DNA of 6,408 nucleotides, from positions 1-6,408 of the forward strand of contig JAOZRP010000140.1 of NCBI GenBank assembly GCA_029940125.1, given 5' to 3'. Position 1 is the stretch's first letter. Every line of letters begins with the position of its first letter. Shown here in pieces: positions 1 through 6,352 of this stretch. Position numbers and translations under genes: made by a program. A model generated the notes under the pieces. That model was not told the origin of the DNA and ran no database searches. It saw nothing but the letters and a program-made list of their open reading frames with translations. The DNA comes from a bacterium. Lineage in GTDB: Bacteria; Desulfobacterota; Anaeroferrophillalia; Anaeroferrophillales; Anaeroferrophillaceae.

Positions 1-80
1 GCCATGCCCGAACATCCTTAAGTATCCCCGATAATTTCTTGTTTTTTTTGACAGCCTTTCAGGGATAAGGCACTAAGTAG

Positions 81-143
81 AGCAATCAGCTGTCAGCCTT
101 GGTTTTTCAAGGCTAAATGCTAACAGCTAACGGCTGATAGCTT
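81..143. repeat. Inverted pair of heptamer-periodic repeat arrays
   Basis: The right arm (109-143) reads as five consecutive 7-bp units: AAGGCTA, AATGCTA, ACAGCTA, ACGGCTG and ATAGCTT, all of the form A-N-N-GCT-N. The left arm (81-101), read on the - strand, has the same period and phase: AAGGCTG, ACAGCTG, ATTGCT. The two arrays face each other across a short T-rich spacer. AGCCTTG (95-101) pairs perfectly with CAAGGCT (108-114). Beyond that stem, AGCTGT (88-93) can pair with ACAGCT (123-128), or ATCAGC (85-90) with GCTGAT (133-138), so the fold can slip by whole units. It ends about 100 bp before the NFACT gene. It could be a dispersed intergenic repeat or a structured leader. The T-run lies in the loop, so it is not a standard terminator. 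Confidence 0.6.
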
Positions 144-242
144 GATCTAAGTATATCATTTTATCGCAATTTTCAAAGCTTTTTCTCTGCCGCCGGCCGA
201 CATTGCTTTGACATCATGACCGTTTTATTCTACTACTGTCCC

Positions 243-1769
243 ATGGACATGACCACCCTCGACCTGCTGCTGCCGGCTCTCCAGGAGCTGCTGCCGGGAT
301 CATTCATTCGCAAGATTCACCAGATGACCGGCTGGCACCTGCTGCTGAAGCTGGGCGGCCGCCATGGTTCCCACAACCTGCTCTGTTCCCTGGCGCCGAT
401 GGATCCCGGACTTCACTTCAGCACCGGGCGCTTTTTCAATCCACCCCGCCCGCTGCGCTTTTGCGCCTTTCTTCGCCACCACCTCCAGGGGGCAATGATC
501 CAGTCGATTGAAAAAATCCCCGACGACCGCATTGTCATCATCCGGGCGGCAAGGGCGGCCGGGGATCCCCTGGCCCTGATCGTTGAATTGACCGGCAAAC
601 GCGGCAACCTGATCTTTGCCCGGGGAGAATCACTGATCGTTGAGGAACTGCTGCTGCCCCGCCACCCGGCGGCGGCCAACCGCCTGCGACAGGGAAAAAG
701 CTACACGCCTCCACCCCTGCCGCCCGGACTTAACCAGCCCTCGGAAACCGGCAAAAAATCCTTCCTGGAAGCGGACGGCAAGGGGGAGAACTCCGACCCC
801 CTTTTCTACCATCAGCTCTACGACCGCTGGTTTCTGCCCCGCTACCGGCAACATTACGACGTCATTACCAAACAGCAGGTCATCAAACAGCTGCGGAAAA
901 AACAGAAACGCCTGCGACGCACCATCGGCAAGATCGAGCAGGAAGCGGCGGAGAAACGGCAGCACCTGGAACTGGAACCTTTTGGAGAACTTTTGAAAAG
1001 CAGCCTGCACCAGGTCAAGCGCGGGGATCGGGAGGTTACGGTGGTCAATTACTGGTCGCCCGGCCTGGAAAAGGTCACCATTCCCCTGGACCCGGCTCTC
1101 AGCCCGATCCGGAACCTGGAAAAGCTTTACCAGCGGGTCAAAAAAGCCAAGCGCGGCCTGGGCATGATCGAAAACCGCCTGGCCGCCTGCCGGGAGGAAC
1201 TGGCCTACCTGGAAGACCTCGGCTACCAGGTGGAGGAATGCCAAAACCAGGAAGAAATCAGCGACTATGCCGCCATCCTGGGCCTCAAAGCCCGGGAGCA
1301 CGGACAGCAGCCGCGTCAGCAGAAGATGCAAGGGGAAAAAGCCGCCGGCAGTCAGCCGCCTCGAGGCGTAGAAATGAAAGCCCTTGATGGCGGGGCAACC
1401 ATTGTCATCGGCAAAAGCGCTGCCGGCAATGAGCACATCTACCGCCATCTCGGCACCGGCAACGACCTCTGGTTCCACGCCAAGGATGTCCCCGGCGCCC
1501 ATGTGCTGCTGAAGACCCCCAACCACCGGCCGGCAACCAAGGCGGAAATTGAAGCCGCCGCCCGGCTGGCGGCCGTCAATTCACGCGGCCGGAACGATAC
1601 CCGGGTGGAGGTAATCTACCTGCCCAGGAAGCATCTCAAAAAACCCAAGGGCGGGAAGCCGGGCCAGGTGCTGATTCGCGGACCACAGCAGACCATCAGC
1701 ATCCATCCAGCTGATGAAATGGCGGGCAGCACACCACTATTATCTCCGACATCGGAAAAAACCAGCTGA
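243..1769 (+). CDS. NFACT-family (RqcH/Rqc2-like) ribosome quality-control protein, compact form
   Basis: Rqc2/RqcH proteins bind the large ribosomal subunit carrying a stalled peptidyl-tRNA and, in Bacillus, recruit tRNA-Ala to add an alanine tail that marks the chain for degradation. The NFACT-N domain covers about residues 1-160. It has the family KIHQ at 24-27 and an Asp-Arg pair at 95-96 in the position of the Asp-Arg that RqcH needs for tailing. Charged helical, probably coiled-coil segments lie around 210-250 and 300-330. The NFACT-R (DUF814) domain covers about 380-490, with DLWFHAKDVPGAHV (408-421) and HLKKPKGGKPG (464-474) closely matching RqcH. Only about 30 residues join NFACT-N to the coiled coil, where Bacillus RqcH has roughly 100 including a helix-hairpin-helix domain. 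An in-frame ATG at 216 adds nine residues. I chose 243 because it places KIHQ where the family has it. Neither ATG has a clear Shine-Dalgarno sequence, and 249 is also possible. Confidence 0.9.
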   Translation: MDMTTLDLLLPALQELLPGSFIRKIHQMTGWHLLLKLGGRHGSHNLLCSLAPMDPGLHFSTGRFFNPPRPLRFCAFLRHHLQGAMIQSIEKIPDDRIVIIRAARAAGDPLALIVELTGKRGNLIFARGESLIVEELLLPRHPAAANRLRQGKSYTPPPLPPGLNQPSETGKKSFLEADGKGENSDPLFYHQLYDRWFLPRYRQHYDVITKQQVIKQLRKKQKRLRRTIGKIEQEAAEKRQHLELEPFGELLKSSLHQVKRGDREVTVVNYWSPGLEKVTIPLDPALSPIRNLEKLYQRVKKAKRGLGMIENRLAACREELAYLEDLGYQVEECQNQEEISDYAAILGLKAREHGQQPRQQKMQGEKAAGSQPPRGVEMKALDGGATIVIGKSAAGNEHIYRHLGTGNDLWFHAKDVPGAHVLLKTPNHRPATKAEIEAAARLAAVNSRGRNDTRVEVIYLPRKHLKKPKGGKPGQVLIRGPQQTISIHPADEMAGSTPLLSPTSEKTS

Positions 1770-1782
1770 TGATCAAATTACA

Positions 1783-1809
1783 TTGACAGCATGAAGGCTC
1801 TGTGATTAT
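1783..1809 (+). promoter_or_regulatory. Possible sigma-70 promoter for the larA-like operon
   Basis: A perfect -35 hexamer, TTGACA (1783-1788), lies just after the NFACT stop codon. The best -10 matches are GATTAT (1804-1809, four of six, 15-bp spacer) or TATCTG (1807-1812, 18-bp spacer). Both spacers are off the 17-bp optimum, so this is only a candidate. It would give a leader of about 40 nt before the larA-like start. Read-through from the NFACT gene is the alternative, because no terminator is visible in the 84-bp gap. Confidence 0.3.
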
Positions 1810-1853
1810 CTGCGACAGATACCCTTGGAAACTACCGGCAAGGAGAATTTTTC

Positions 1854-3158
1854 ATGGCAAACAAGGTAACGCTGCGCTATGGACACCAAGGATTGACAAT
1901 CAGCCATCCTGAAACGCCCGGCTTCCAGGGAGTCTGGCGACCCAGTGAACCGCCGGTTATCAGGAAGCCGGCGGCAGCCATTGCTCACTCGCTGGAAACT
2001 CCGATCGCCTCCAGCCCCCTGCGGGAAATGGCCGAAAAAGCACAAACCGCCTGCATTGTCATCAGCGACATCACCCGGCCGGTGCCCAACAAGATCATTC
2101 TCCCTCCCCTGCTGCAGACCCTGGAAAAAGGTGGAATCAACAAGAAAGACATCACCATCCTCATTGCCACCGGGATTCACCGGCCCAACGAAGGCGATGA
2201 ACTGCTGGCCCTGGTAGGCAAGGAGATTGCCGCTCAATACCGCATTGTCAACCATTTTTCCAAGCAGGCGGAGGATATGATCCTGGTGGGAAAAATTGAC
2301 GGCGAGGTGCCGGCAATGATCAACCGCCATTACGTGGCAGCGGATTTGAAAATCCTGACCGGGTTTATCGAACCCCACATGTGGGCCGGGTTTTCCGGCG
2401 GCCGCAAATCCATTCTGCCGGGAATTTCCGCCATTGAAACCCTGGAATACATGCACGGCCCGGAAATGATTGCCCATCCCGGAACGGTTTACGGGGCCCT
2501 GGAAGGCAACCCGTTTCATGAAGCCGGCCTGGCCATCATGGAAAAAGCCGGGGCTGACTTCATCATCAACGTCACCCTGAACACTGACAAGGAAATCACC
2601 CGGGTTTTCGCCGGCAACCCGGTGGAAGCCCATTTGGAAGGCTGCCGTTTCCTGGCCCCGTTCTGCACCAGAACGGTCGATCAGCCCCTTGATTTTATCA
2701 TTACCACCAATTCGGGGGCACCGCTGGACTGCAATCTTTACCAGACGGTCAAGGGAATCACCGGGGCCGCCCCGGTAGTCAAAAAAGGTGGCGATATCAT
2801 TATTGCCAGCTCCTGCTTCGAAGGCCTTGGCAGCCCCGAATATGTTGACATTCTCAACCTGGTGGATTCACCACAGCATTTTCTCGACCGGTTGCAGGCC
2901 AGGGAATTCTTCATCCCCGACCAGTGGTGCGCCCAGGAAACGTACCAGGTGATGATCGATCATCCGATATGGCTGTACACGGAAGGCATCACCCGAAAAG
3001 AGGTGGAGCGCTACCACTTTCATCCGGTCGGCAGCCTGGAAAAAATCATTGAAAAAATGCTGGATCTCCACGGACTTAACGCCCGCTGGGCCATAGTACC
3101 CGACGGTCCCCTGGTAATCTTACAGCTGCAATCCCCGGACAAAGGAGAAAAAGTATGA
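1854..3158 (+). CDS. LarA-family nickel-pincer 2-hydroxyacid racemase/epimerase
   Basis: LarA enzymes invert the C2 configuration of 2-hydroxyacids by hydride transfer to a nickel-pincer nucleotide covalently held by a lysine. The key residues are present at nearly the Lactiplantibacillus LarA numbers, which I give from memory: Asp72 and Arg75 in SDITRPVP (72/75); His109 in ATGIHRP (108); His175 and Lys185 in EPHMWAGFSGGRK (174/184, Lys being the pincer anchor); His201 as probable nickel ligand (200); Tyr296, Gln297 and Lys300 in NLYQTVKG (294/295/298); and Trp358 (358). The length, 434 residues, is typical and the enzyme should be active and cytoplasmic. AAGGAG (1840-1845), 8 nt upstream, supports the start. 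The cofactor-making genes larB, larC and larE are not in this window. The family includes lactate, malate, hydroxyglutarate and other racemases, so the substrate is not fixed. The adjoining D-2-hydroxyacid dehydrogenase makes a lactate-like monocarboxylate the best guess. Confidence 0.88.
   Translation: MANKVTLRYGHQGLTISHPETPGFQGVWRPSEPPVIRKPAAAIAHSLETPIASSPLREMAEKAQTACIVISDITRPVPNKIILPPLLQTLEKGGINKKDITILIATGIHRPNEGDELLALVGKEIAAQYRIVNHFSKQAEDMILVGKIDGEVPAMINRHYVAADLKILTGFIEPHMWAGFSGGRKSILPGISAIETLEYMHGPEMIAHPGTVYGALEGNPFHEAGLAIMEKAGADFIINVTLNTDKEITRVFAGNPVEAHLEGCRFLAPFCTRTVDQPLDFIITTNSGAPLDCNLYQTVKGITGAAPVVKKGGDIIIASSCFEGLGSPEYVDILNLVDSPQHFLDRLQAREFFIPDQWCAQETYQVMIDHPIWLYTEGITRKEVERYHFHPVGSLEKIIEKMLDLHGLNARWAIVPDGPLVILQLQSPDKGEKV
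3143..3158 (+). promoter_or_regulatory. Internal ribosome binding site and ATGA stop-start overlap
   Basis: AGGAG (3143-3147) sits inside the last codons of the larA-like gene, 7 nt before the ATG at 3155. The four bases ATGA (3155-3158) hold both the start of the dehydrogenase gene and the TGA stop of the racemase gene. This fixes the dehydrogenase start and implies one mRNA with coupled translation. Confidence 0.8.
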
Positions 3159-4762
3159 CTACGGCCACCATTACAACCAAGGAAATTCTGCTTCCGGAAG
3201 AATACCAGTTCATAGATAATTTCTGCCAGTCTCACCAACCAGTTGAAATGATCAAGCTTGCCACCTTCCTGGCCGACAGGTTCGGTCTGAATGTCAGTCT
3301 CGATCCGGACATCGTCGCCGGCTTCGCCACCGACAGCTCCAACCTCCCCGGCCACGCCGACGCCCTCTGCCGCCCGGCGAATGAAAGGGAGTGCGCCGCC
3401 GTCATGCGGGCCTGCTTTGCTGCCAAAATCCCCATGACCGTAACCGCCGGCCAGTCAAATCTTACCGGCAGTGCCACCGCCGAGGGGGGCATGGTCATTG
3501 CCCTGGGTCGCATGACGACGCCGGAGGTGGCCATTGACCTGGAAAAACGGCTGGTGACCGTACCGGTGGGCATGGTGCTTGAGGAGATGCGCAACTTGGT
3601 CCTCGACCAGAGCGGCGGCAAACTTTACTACCCGGTGGACCCCACCAGCCGCTCTGATGCCTGGATCGGTGGCACCATCGCCTGCAACGCCTCCGGTTTC
3701 ATTCCCGGCGAGATCGGCGCCACCCGGGAATGGGTTGAGGAACTGAGCTTCCTGCTGCCCAACGGTCTGAAAATCCAGGCCCGCCGGGGCCAGTACCGGT
3801 CGGCAGACGGCCTCTTCCAGCTGCAGCACGGCGACCAGACAACCGCCTGGCCGGTGCCCACCTACCCCCGGCCGGCGATCAAAAACGCCAGCGGCCCCTT
3901 TTCCGCCGCCGACGGTTCGATGGATTTCATTGATCTCATCGTTGGCAGCGAAGGCCTGTTCGGCCTGGTGACCGCCGCCGTTCTGCGGCTGGCACCCCGC
4001 CCGGCCGCCTACCTGGACCTTTTTTTCTCCCTGCCCGGGGAAGCGGAAGCGCTGAAATTTCAGGATTATCTCTACCGGCACCTGGAAGGGGATTTCGGCC
4101 GCCTGGCCGCCCTGGAATACTTTGGCATCAACTGCCGCCGCTACATGGACCACGAAAACCGGCTTTTTCATGGCGACAACCAGGTGGCCATCTACCTGCA
4201 GGTGCCGCTGGATGAAGAATCACAGCTGGAGACCGCCGCCGAGGAATGGTTCAACCTGCTGCTGGACTCTGACTGCGGCATCAAGGCGGAAGCGGTCATC
4301 CTGCTGGACAATGAACCAATGAAACGCACCTTCATGGAAGCCCGCCACTCCATGCCGGCCAACGCCCTGGAGCTGGTTCAGCAGCGGGGCACCTACACGA
4401 TCATGACCGACACCGTCGTTCCCCAGGACCAGTTCCCGGCTTTCCTGGAATACGTCCACCGGATTCTAGCCGCCGATGGAGTCGACTACCTTTCCTTTGG
4501 CCATTTCGGCGACAGCCACCTCCATTTCACCATCCTGCCGGAAAAAGCCAACCTGGAACGGGCGACGGAACTGTATGACCAAATCATTGCCAGGTCGGCG
4601 GAACTGGGCGGCGTCTACTCCGGTGAGCACGGCACCGGCAAACGGAAGAGAAAGGATTTTATCCGCTGTTTCAACCAGGAGGCCCTGGAACAGGTCAGGC
4701 GCTGCAAGGCGGCGGTCGATCCGGACTTCCTTCTCAACCGGGGCAACGTTTTTCAGCCATAA
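3155..4762 (+). CDS. FAD-linked D-2-hydroxyacid dehydrogenase (D-lactate/glycolate oxidase-like)
   Basis: This is a VAO/PCMH-fold flavoprotein that probably oxidises a D-2-hydroxyacid to the 2-oxoacid. The FAD-binding domain covers about residues 65-280: the pyrophosphate loop TAGQSNLTG (97-105), YYPVDPTS (158-165), GGTIACNASG (172-181) and GSEGLFG (264-270). The C-terminal FAD-oxidase domain has GHFGDSHLH (449-457) and GEHGTGK (490-496). His450, His457 and Glu491 have the spacing of the metal ligands of human D-2-hydroxyglutarate dehydrogenase (recalled as His434, His441, Glu475), and His492 matches the catalytic histidine next to them. The substrate segment, ARHSMP (396-401) then TDTVVP (418-423), looks more like LDHD/GlcD than 2-hydroxyglutarate enzymes. 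The usual GHxGDGNxH reads GDSH here. The length, 535 residues, is slightly above GlcD. There is no C-terminal Fe-S domain and no GlcF-like partner, so the electron acceptor is unknown. Lactate itself is unproven. Confidence 0.85.
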   Translation: MTTATITTKEILLPEEYQFIDNFCQSHQPVEMIKLATFLADRFGLNVSLDPDIVAGFATDSSNLPGHADALCRPANERECAAVMRACFAAKIPMTVTAGQSNLTGSATAEGGMVIALGRMTTPEVAIDLEKRLVTVPVGMVLEEMRNLVLDQSGGKLYYPVDPTSRSDAWIGGTIACNASGFIPGEIGATREWVEELSFLLPNGLKIQARRGQYRSADGLFQLQHGDQTTAWPVPTYPRPAIKNASGPFSAADGSMDFIDLIVGSEGLFGLVTAAVLRLAPRPAAYLDLFFSLPGEAEALKFQDYLYRHLEGDFGRLAALEYFGINCRRYMDHENRLFHGDNQVAIYLQVPLDEESQLETAAEEWFNLLLDSDCGIKAEAVILLDNEPMKRTFMEARHSMPANALELVQQRGTYTIMTDTVVPQDQFPAFLEYVHRILAADGVDYLSFGHFGDSHLHFTILPEKANLERATELYDQIIARSAELGGVYSGEHGTGKRKRKDFIRCFNQEALEQVRRCKAAVDPDFLLNRGNVFQP

Positions 4763-4783
4763 AATCTGAAAGAGACACAACCC

Positions 4784-5722
4784 ATGCCGGTAACCATAAT
4801 AGGCAGCGAATCCCTTGGAGTTCGCGGCATGTGCTGCCTGGTGACCGCCGGCCGGCGGCGCATTCTCATTGATCCGGGCATTGCCCTGGGATACCGGCGG
4901 CATGGCCTTCTTCCCCATCCCTGTCAGGTCGCGGCCGGCATAAAAATCCGGCGGGAGATTGTCAAGGCACTGGCAACTGCCACCGACATCGTTTTCAGCC
5001 ACTACCACGGCGACCACGTACCCCTTCTCCAGGCAAACCCCTACCAGCTGTCCCTGATGCAGCTGCCGGACCACTGCCGGGAAATACATGTCTGGGGCAA
5101 ATCACCCGAAAACCTTCCGTCCCGCATGCAGCAGCGCGCCGCCGACCTGGAGGCATGGCTGGGGAAAAAAATAGCGATTGCGGAGGGATCAGCTGCCGGC
5201 CCCTTACATTTTTCCGGCCCGGTACCTCACGGGCTGGCCGCCGATATATTCGGATCGGTCATGATGACCCGCATTGACCTGCCGGACCAGGTTTTTGTCC
5301 ACGCTTCGGATATTCAGCTTGTGGATGCCGCCACCGTGGAAAAGATCCTTGCCTGGAAACCGGATATCGTTTTTGTCTCGGGACCGCCTCTCTACCTTCA
5401 GAAACTGGACAAAACCGCGCGCCGCTTAGCCTGGGAAAACGCCCTTCGGCTGGCGAAAAACGTGAAAACCCTCATTGTGGACCATCACCTGCTGCGCGTA
5501 TCAACAGGATTGATCTGGCTGGACCGGGCAAGTCAGGCATCAGGCAAAAAAGTCTTTTGCGCCGCGGAATTCATGAACCGGCCACTGCGACTTTTTGAGG
5601 CCAGGCGTTCCGAGCATTACGAACAAATGCCGGTACCTGAAAACTGGCACCAGGATTATGAAAAAGGAATCATAACCATGAATCAGGTTTTGAATTTTAC
5701 TGCCGGCTGCATTCCTGAATGA
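4784..5722 (+). CDS. UPF0282-family metallo-beta-lactamase-fold protein
   Basis: This is a predicted metal-dependent hydrolase of unknown substrate. The N-terminus SLGVRGMCC (10-18), ILIDPGIALGYRRHGLLPHP (27-46), and later VFVHASDIQ (170-178) and PDIVFVSGPP (193-202), match what I recall of the mainly archaeal UPF0282 proteins. The MBL metal motif is complete: His73, His75, Asp77 and His78 in SHYHGDH. His149 (VPHG), His173/Asp176 and His234/His235 (VDHHLLR) are further candidate ligands. The segment AAEFMNRPLRLFEARR (260-275) corresponds to the family's usual C-terminus, and about 30 residues follow it. There is no signal peptide, so it is likely cytoplasmic. The start lies 21 bp after the dehydrogenase stop with a weak GAAAGAG (4768-4774), so it is probably the last gene of the operon. 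A role on a 2-hydroxyacid-derived thioester or lactone is conceivable only from context. Confidence 0.8.
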   Translation: MPVTIIGSESLGVRGMCCLVTAGRRRILIDPGIALGYRRHGLLPHPCQVAAGIKIRREIVKALATATDIVFSHYHGDHVPLLQANPYQLSLMQLPDHCREIHVWGKSPENLPSRMQQRAADLEAWLGKKIAIAEGSAAGPLHFSGPVPHGLAADIFGSVMMTRIDLPDQVFVHASDIQLVDAATVEKILAWKPDIVFVSGPPLYLQKLDKTARRLAWENALRLAKNVKTLIVDHHLLRVSTGLIWLDRASQASGKKVFCAAEFMNRPLRLFEARRSEHYEQMPVPENWHQDYEKGIITMNQVLNFTAGCIPE

Positions 5723-5755
5723 ACCGAGACCGTAGTTTTTTCAAGGGCATGGTAG

Positions 5756-5784
5756 TTTACAAATCATGATAAATTGGTTAAACT
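5756..5784 (+). promoter_or_regulatory. Candidate sigma-70 promoter of the usp gene
   Basis: TTTACA (5756-5761, five of six to TTGACA) and TAAACT (5779-5784, four of six to TATAAT) are separated by exactly 17 bp in an AT-rich patch. The implied start near 5791 gives a leader of about 60 nt. An 8-bp perfect palindrome, ATCATGAT (5763-5770), lies in the spacer. AGTTTA (5754-5759) and TAAACT (5779-5784) form an inverted pair overlapping both hexamers, so a regulator could bind here. Confidence 0.45.
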
Positions 5785-5849
5785 GTTGGTAGATGAATTG
5801 AGATGGACGAAGTCAAACCATCACTTTCACAAGAAAAGGAGGCGGTCCC

Positions 5850-6320
5850 ATGCTGATTAAAAAAGTACTTACCTTGACCGACGGCTCCGAGCTGAGCCGC
5901 ATAGCCTTGCGTTACGCGGTGGAAATCTGCCAGCAGTTCAACGCCGAGCTTTACCTGCTGACCGTGATGGACAAAATTCCATCCTACCTGGACGCGGAAG
6001 TCAGTCATGAAATTTTCGAACGGATGGAGGATATCCTGAGAAATGAAGTGGCTGATTGTTCCAACTACTGTGAAACAGCCGGTCTGCAGTGCAAGAGCGA
6101 AGTCAGGACGGGCCTTCCCTACGAGGAAATCATCAAGTATACGGAAGAAATCGACGCGGACCTCATTGTCATGGCCACCCACGGGCGCAGCGGCATTTCC
6201 CATATCCTGCTGGGCAGCGTGGCCGAAAAAGTGGTTCGCCATGCACCCTGCCCGGTTTTGACCGTCAGACCGACGGCGAAAGATTGGGAAAACAACGAAT
6301 CCAGGAACTGCGAAGCTTGA
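5850..6320 (+). CDS. Universal stress protein, UspA family
   Basis: This is a small cytoplasmic alpha/beta protein of the nucleotide-binding UspA superfamily, usually dimeric and raised under starvation or redox stress; its molecular job is often unknown. The N-terminal strand VLTLTDGSE carries Asp11, the residue that contacts adenine in ATP-binding members. The C-terminal nucleotide loop is ATHGRSG (109-115) through LLGS (120-123): Gly112, nine residues, then Gly122-Ser123. The first glycine of the classical G-2x-G-9x-G(S/T) motif is Ala109, as in many bacterial paralogues, so ATP binding is likely. The HAPCPVLTVR ending (131-140) is typical. It is a single domain of 156 residues with an unconserved polar tail after 140. 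A strong AAAAGGAGG (5834-5842), 7 nt upstream, fixes the start. It stands 127 bp from the preceding operon with its own likely promoter. I give no symbol because paralogues cannot be told apart. Confidence 0.92.
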   Translation: MLIKKVLTLTDGSELSRIALRYAVEICQQFNAELYLLTVMDKIPSYLDAEVSHEIFERMEDILRNEVADCSNYCETAGLQCKSEVRTGLPYEEIIKYTEEIDADLIVMATHGRSGISHILLGSVAEKVVRHAPCPVLTVRPTAKDWENNESRNCEA

Positions 6321-6324
6321 TTTC

Positions 6325-6352
6325 TTTGCAGAATAGTGAAAAATAGTATAAG
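6325..6352 (+). promoter_or_regulatory. Weak candidate promoter for a gene beyond the window
   Basis: TTTGCA (6325-6330, four of six to TTGACA) and TATAAG (6347-6352, five of six to TATAAT) are spaced by 16 bp, directly after the usp stop in an AT-rich stretch. The remaining sequence to 6408 has no ribosome binding site with an open frame of useful length. If real, this promoter would start a transcript near 6359 for a downstream gene not seen here. Confidence 0.25.

Noticed and set aside
41..73. T-run (42-49) followed by GCCTT/AAGGC hairpin as a terminator
   Set aside because: On the + strand the T-run precedes the hairpin. On the - strand it would be an A-run after the stem. Neither orientation fits an intrinsic terminator.
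48..76. TTGACA (48-53) as the promoter of the NFACT gene
   Set aside because: The -35 box is perfect, but at 17 bp the partner is CACTAA, only two of six to TATAAT, and nothing better occurs at 15-18 bp.
630..1526. 298-codon open frame on the - strand
   Set aside because: It lies wholly antisense to the NFACT gene, whose protein matches a known family along its length. Long antisense frames are expected in GC-rich codon-biased DNA, and the translation shows no recognisable motif.
1806..2633. 275-codon open frame on the - strand over the larA-like gene
   Set aside because: It is antisense to a gene with an intact catalytic residue set. Its translation is low-complexity and unrecognisable, and it would begin inside larA.
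3455..4171. 238-codon open frame on the - strand over the dehydrogenase gene
   Set aside because: It is a Gly/Ala/Val-rich shadow of the FAD-domain coding sequence with no domain signature.
4466..5089. 207-codon - strand frame spanning the dehydrogenase-MBL junction
   Set aside because: It overlaps two well-supported + strand genes and the intergenic gap. No family motif is seen in its translation.
5710..5722. CATTC-CT-GAATG hairpin at the end of the MBL gene as terminator
   Set aside because: It has a 5-bp stem with a two-base loop. The later T-run (5735-5741) is too far away and not joined to a GC-rich stem.
5802..5822. GATGG/CCATC hairpin in the usp leader as a regulatory RNA
   Set aside because: It has only five pairs around an 11-base loop, with no flanking pairing and no resemblance to a known riboswitch.
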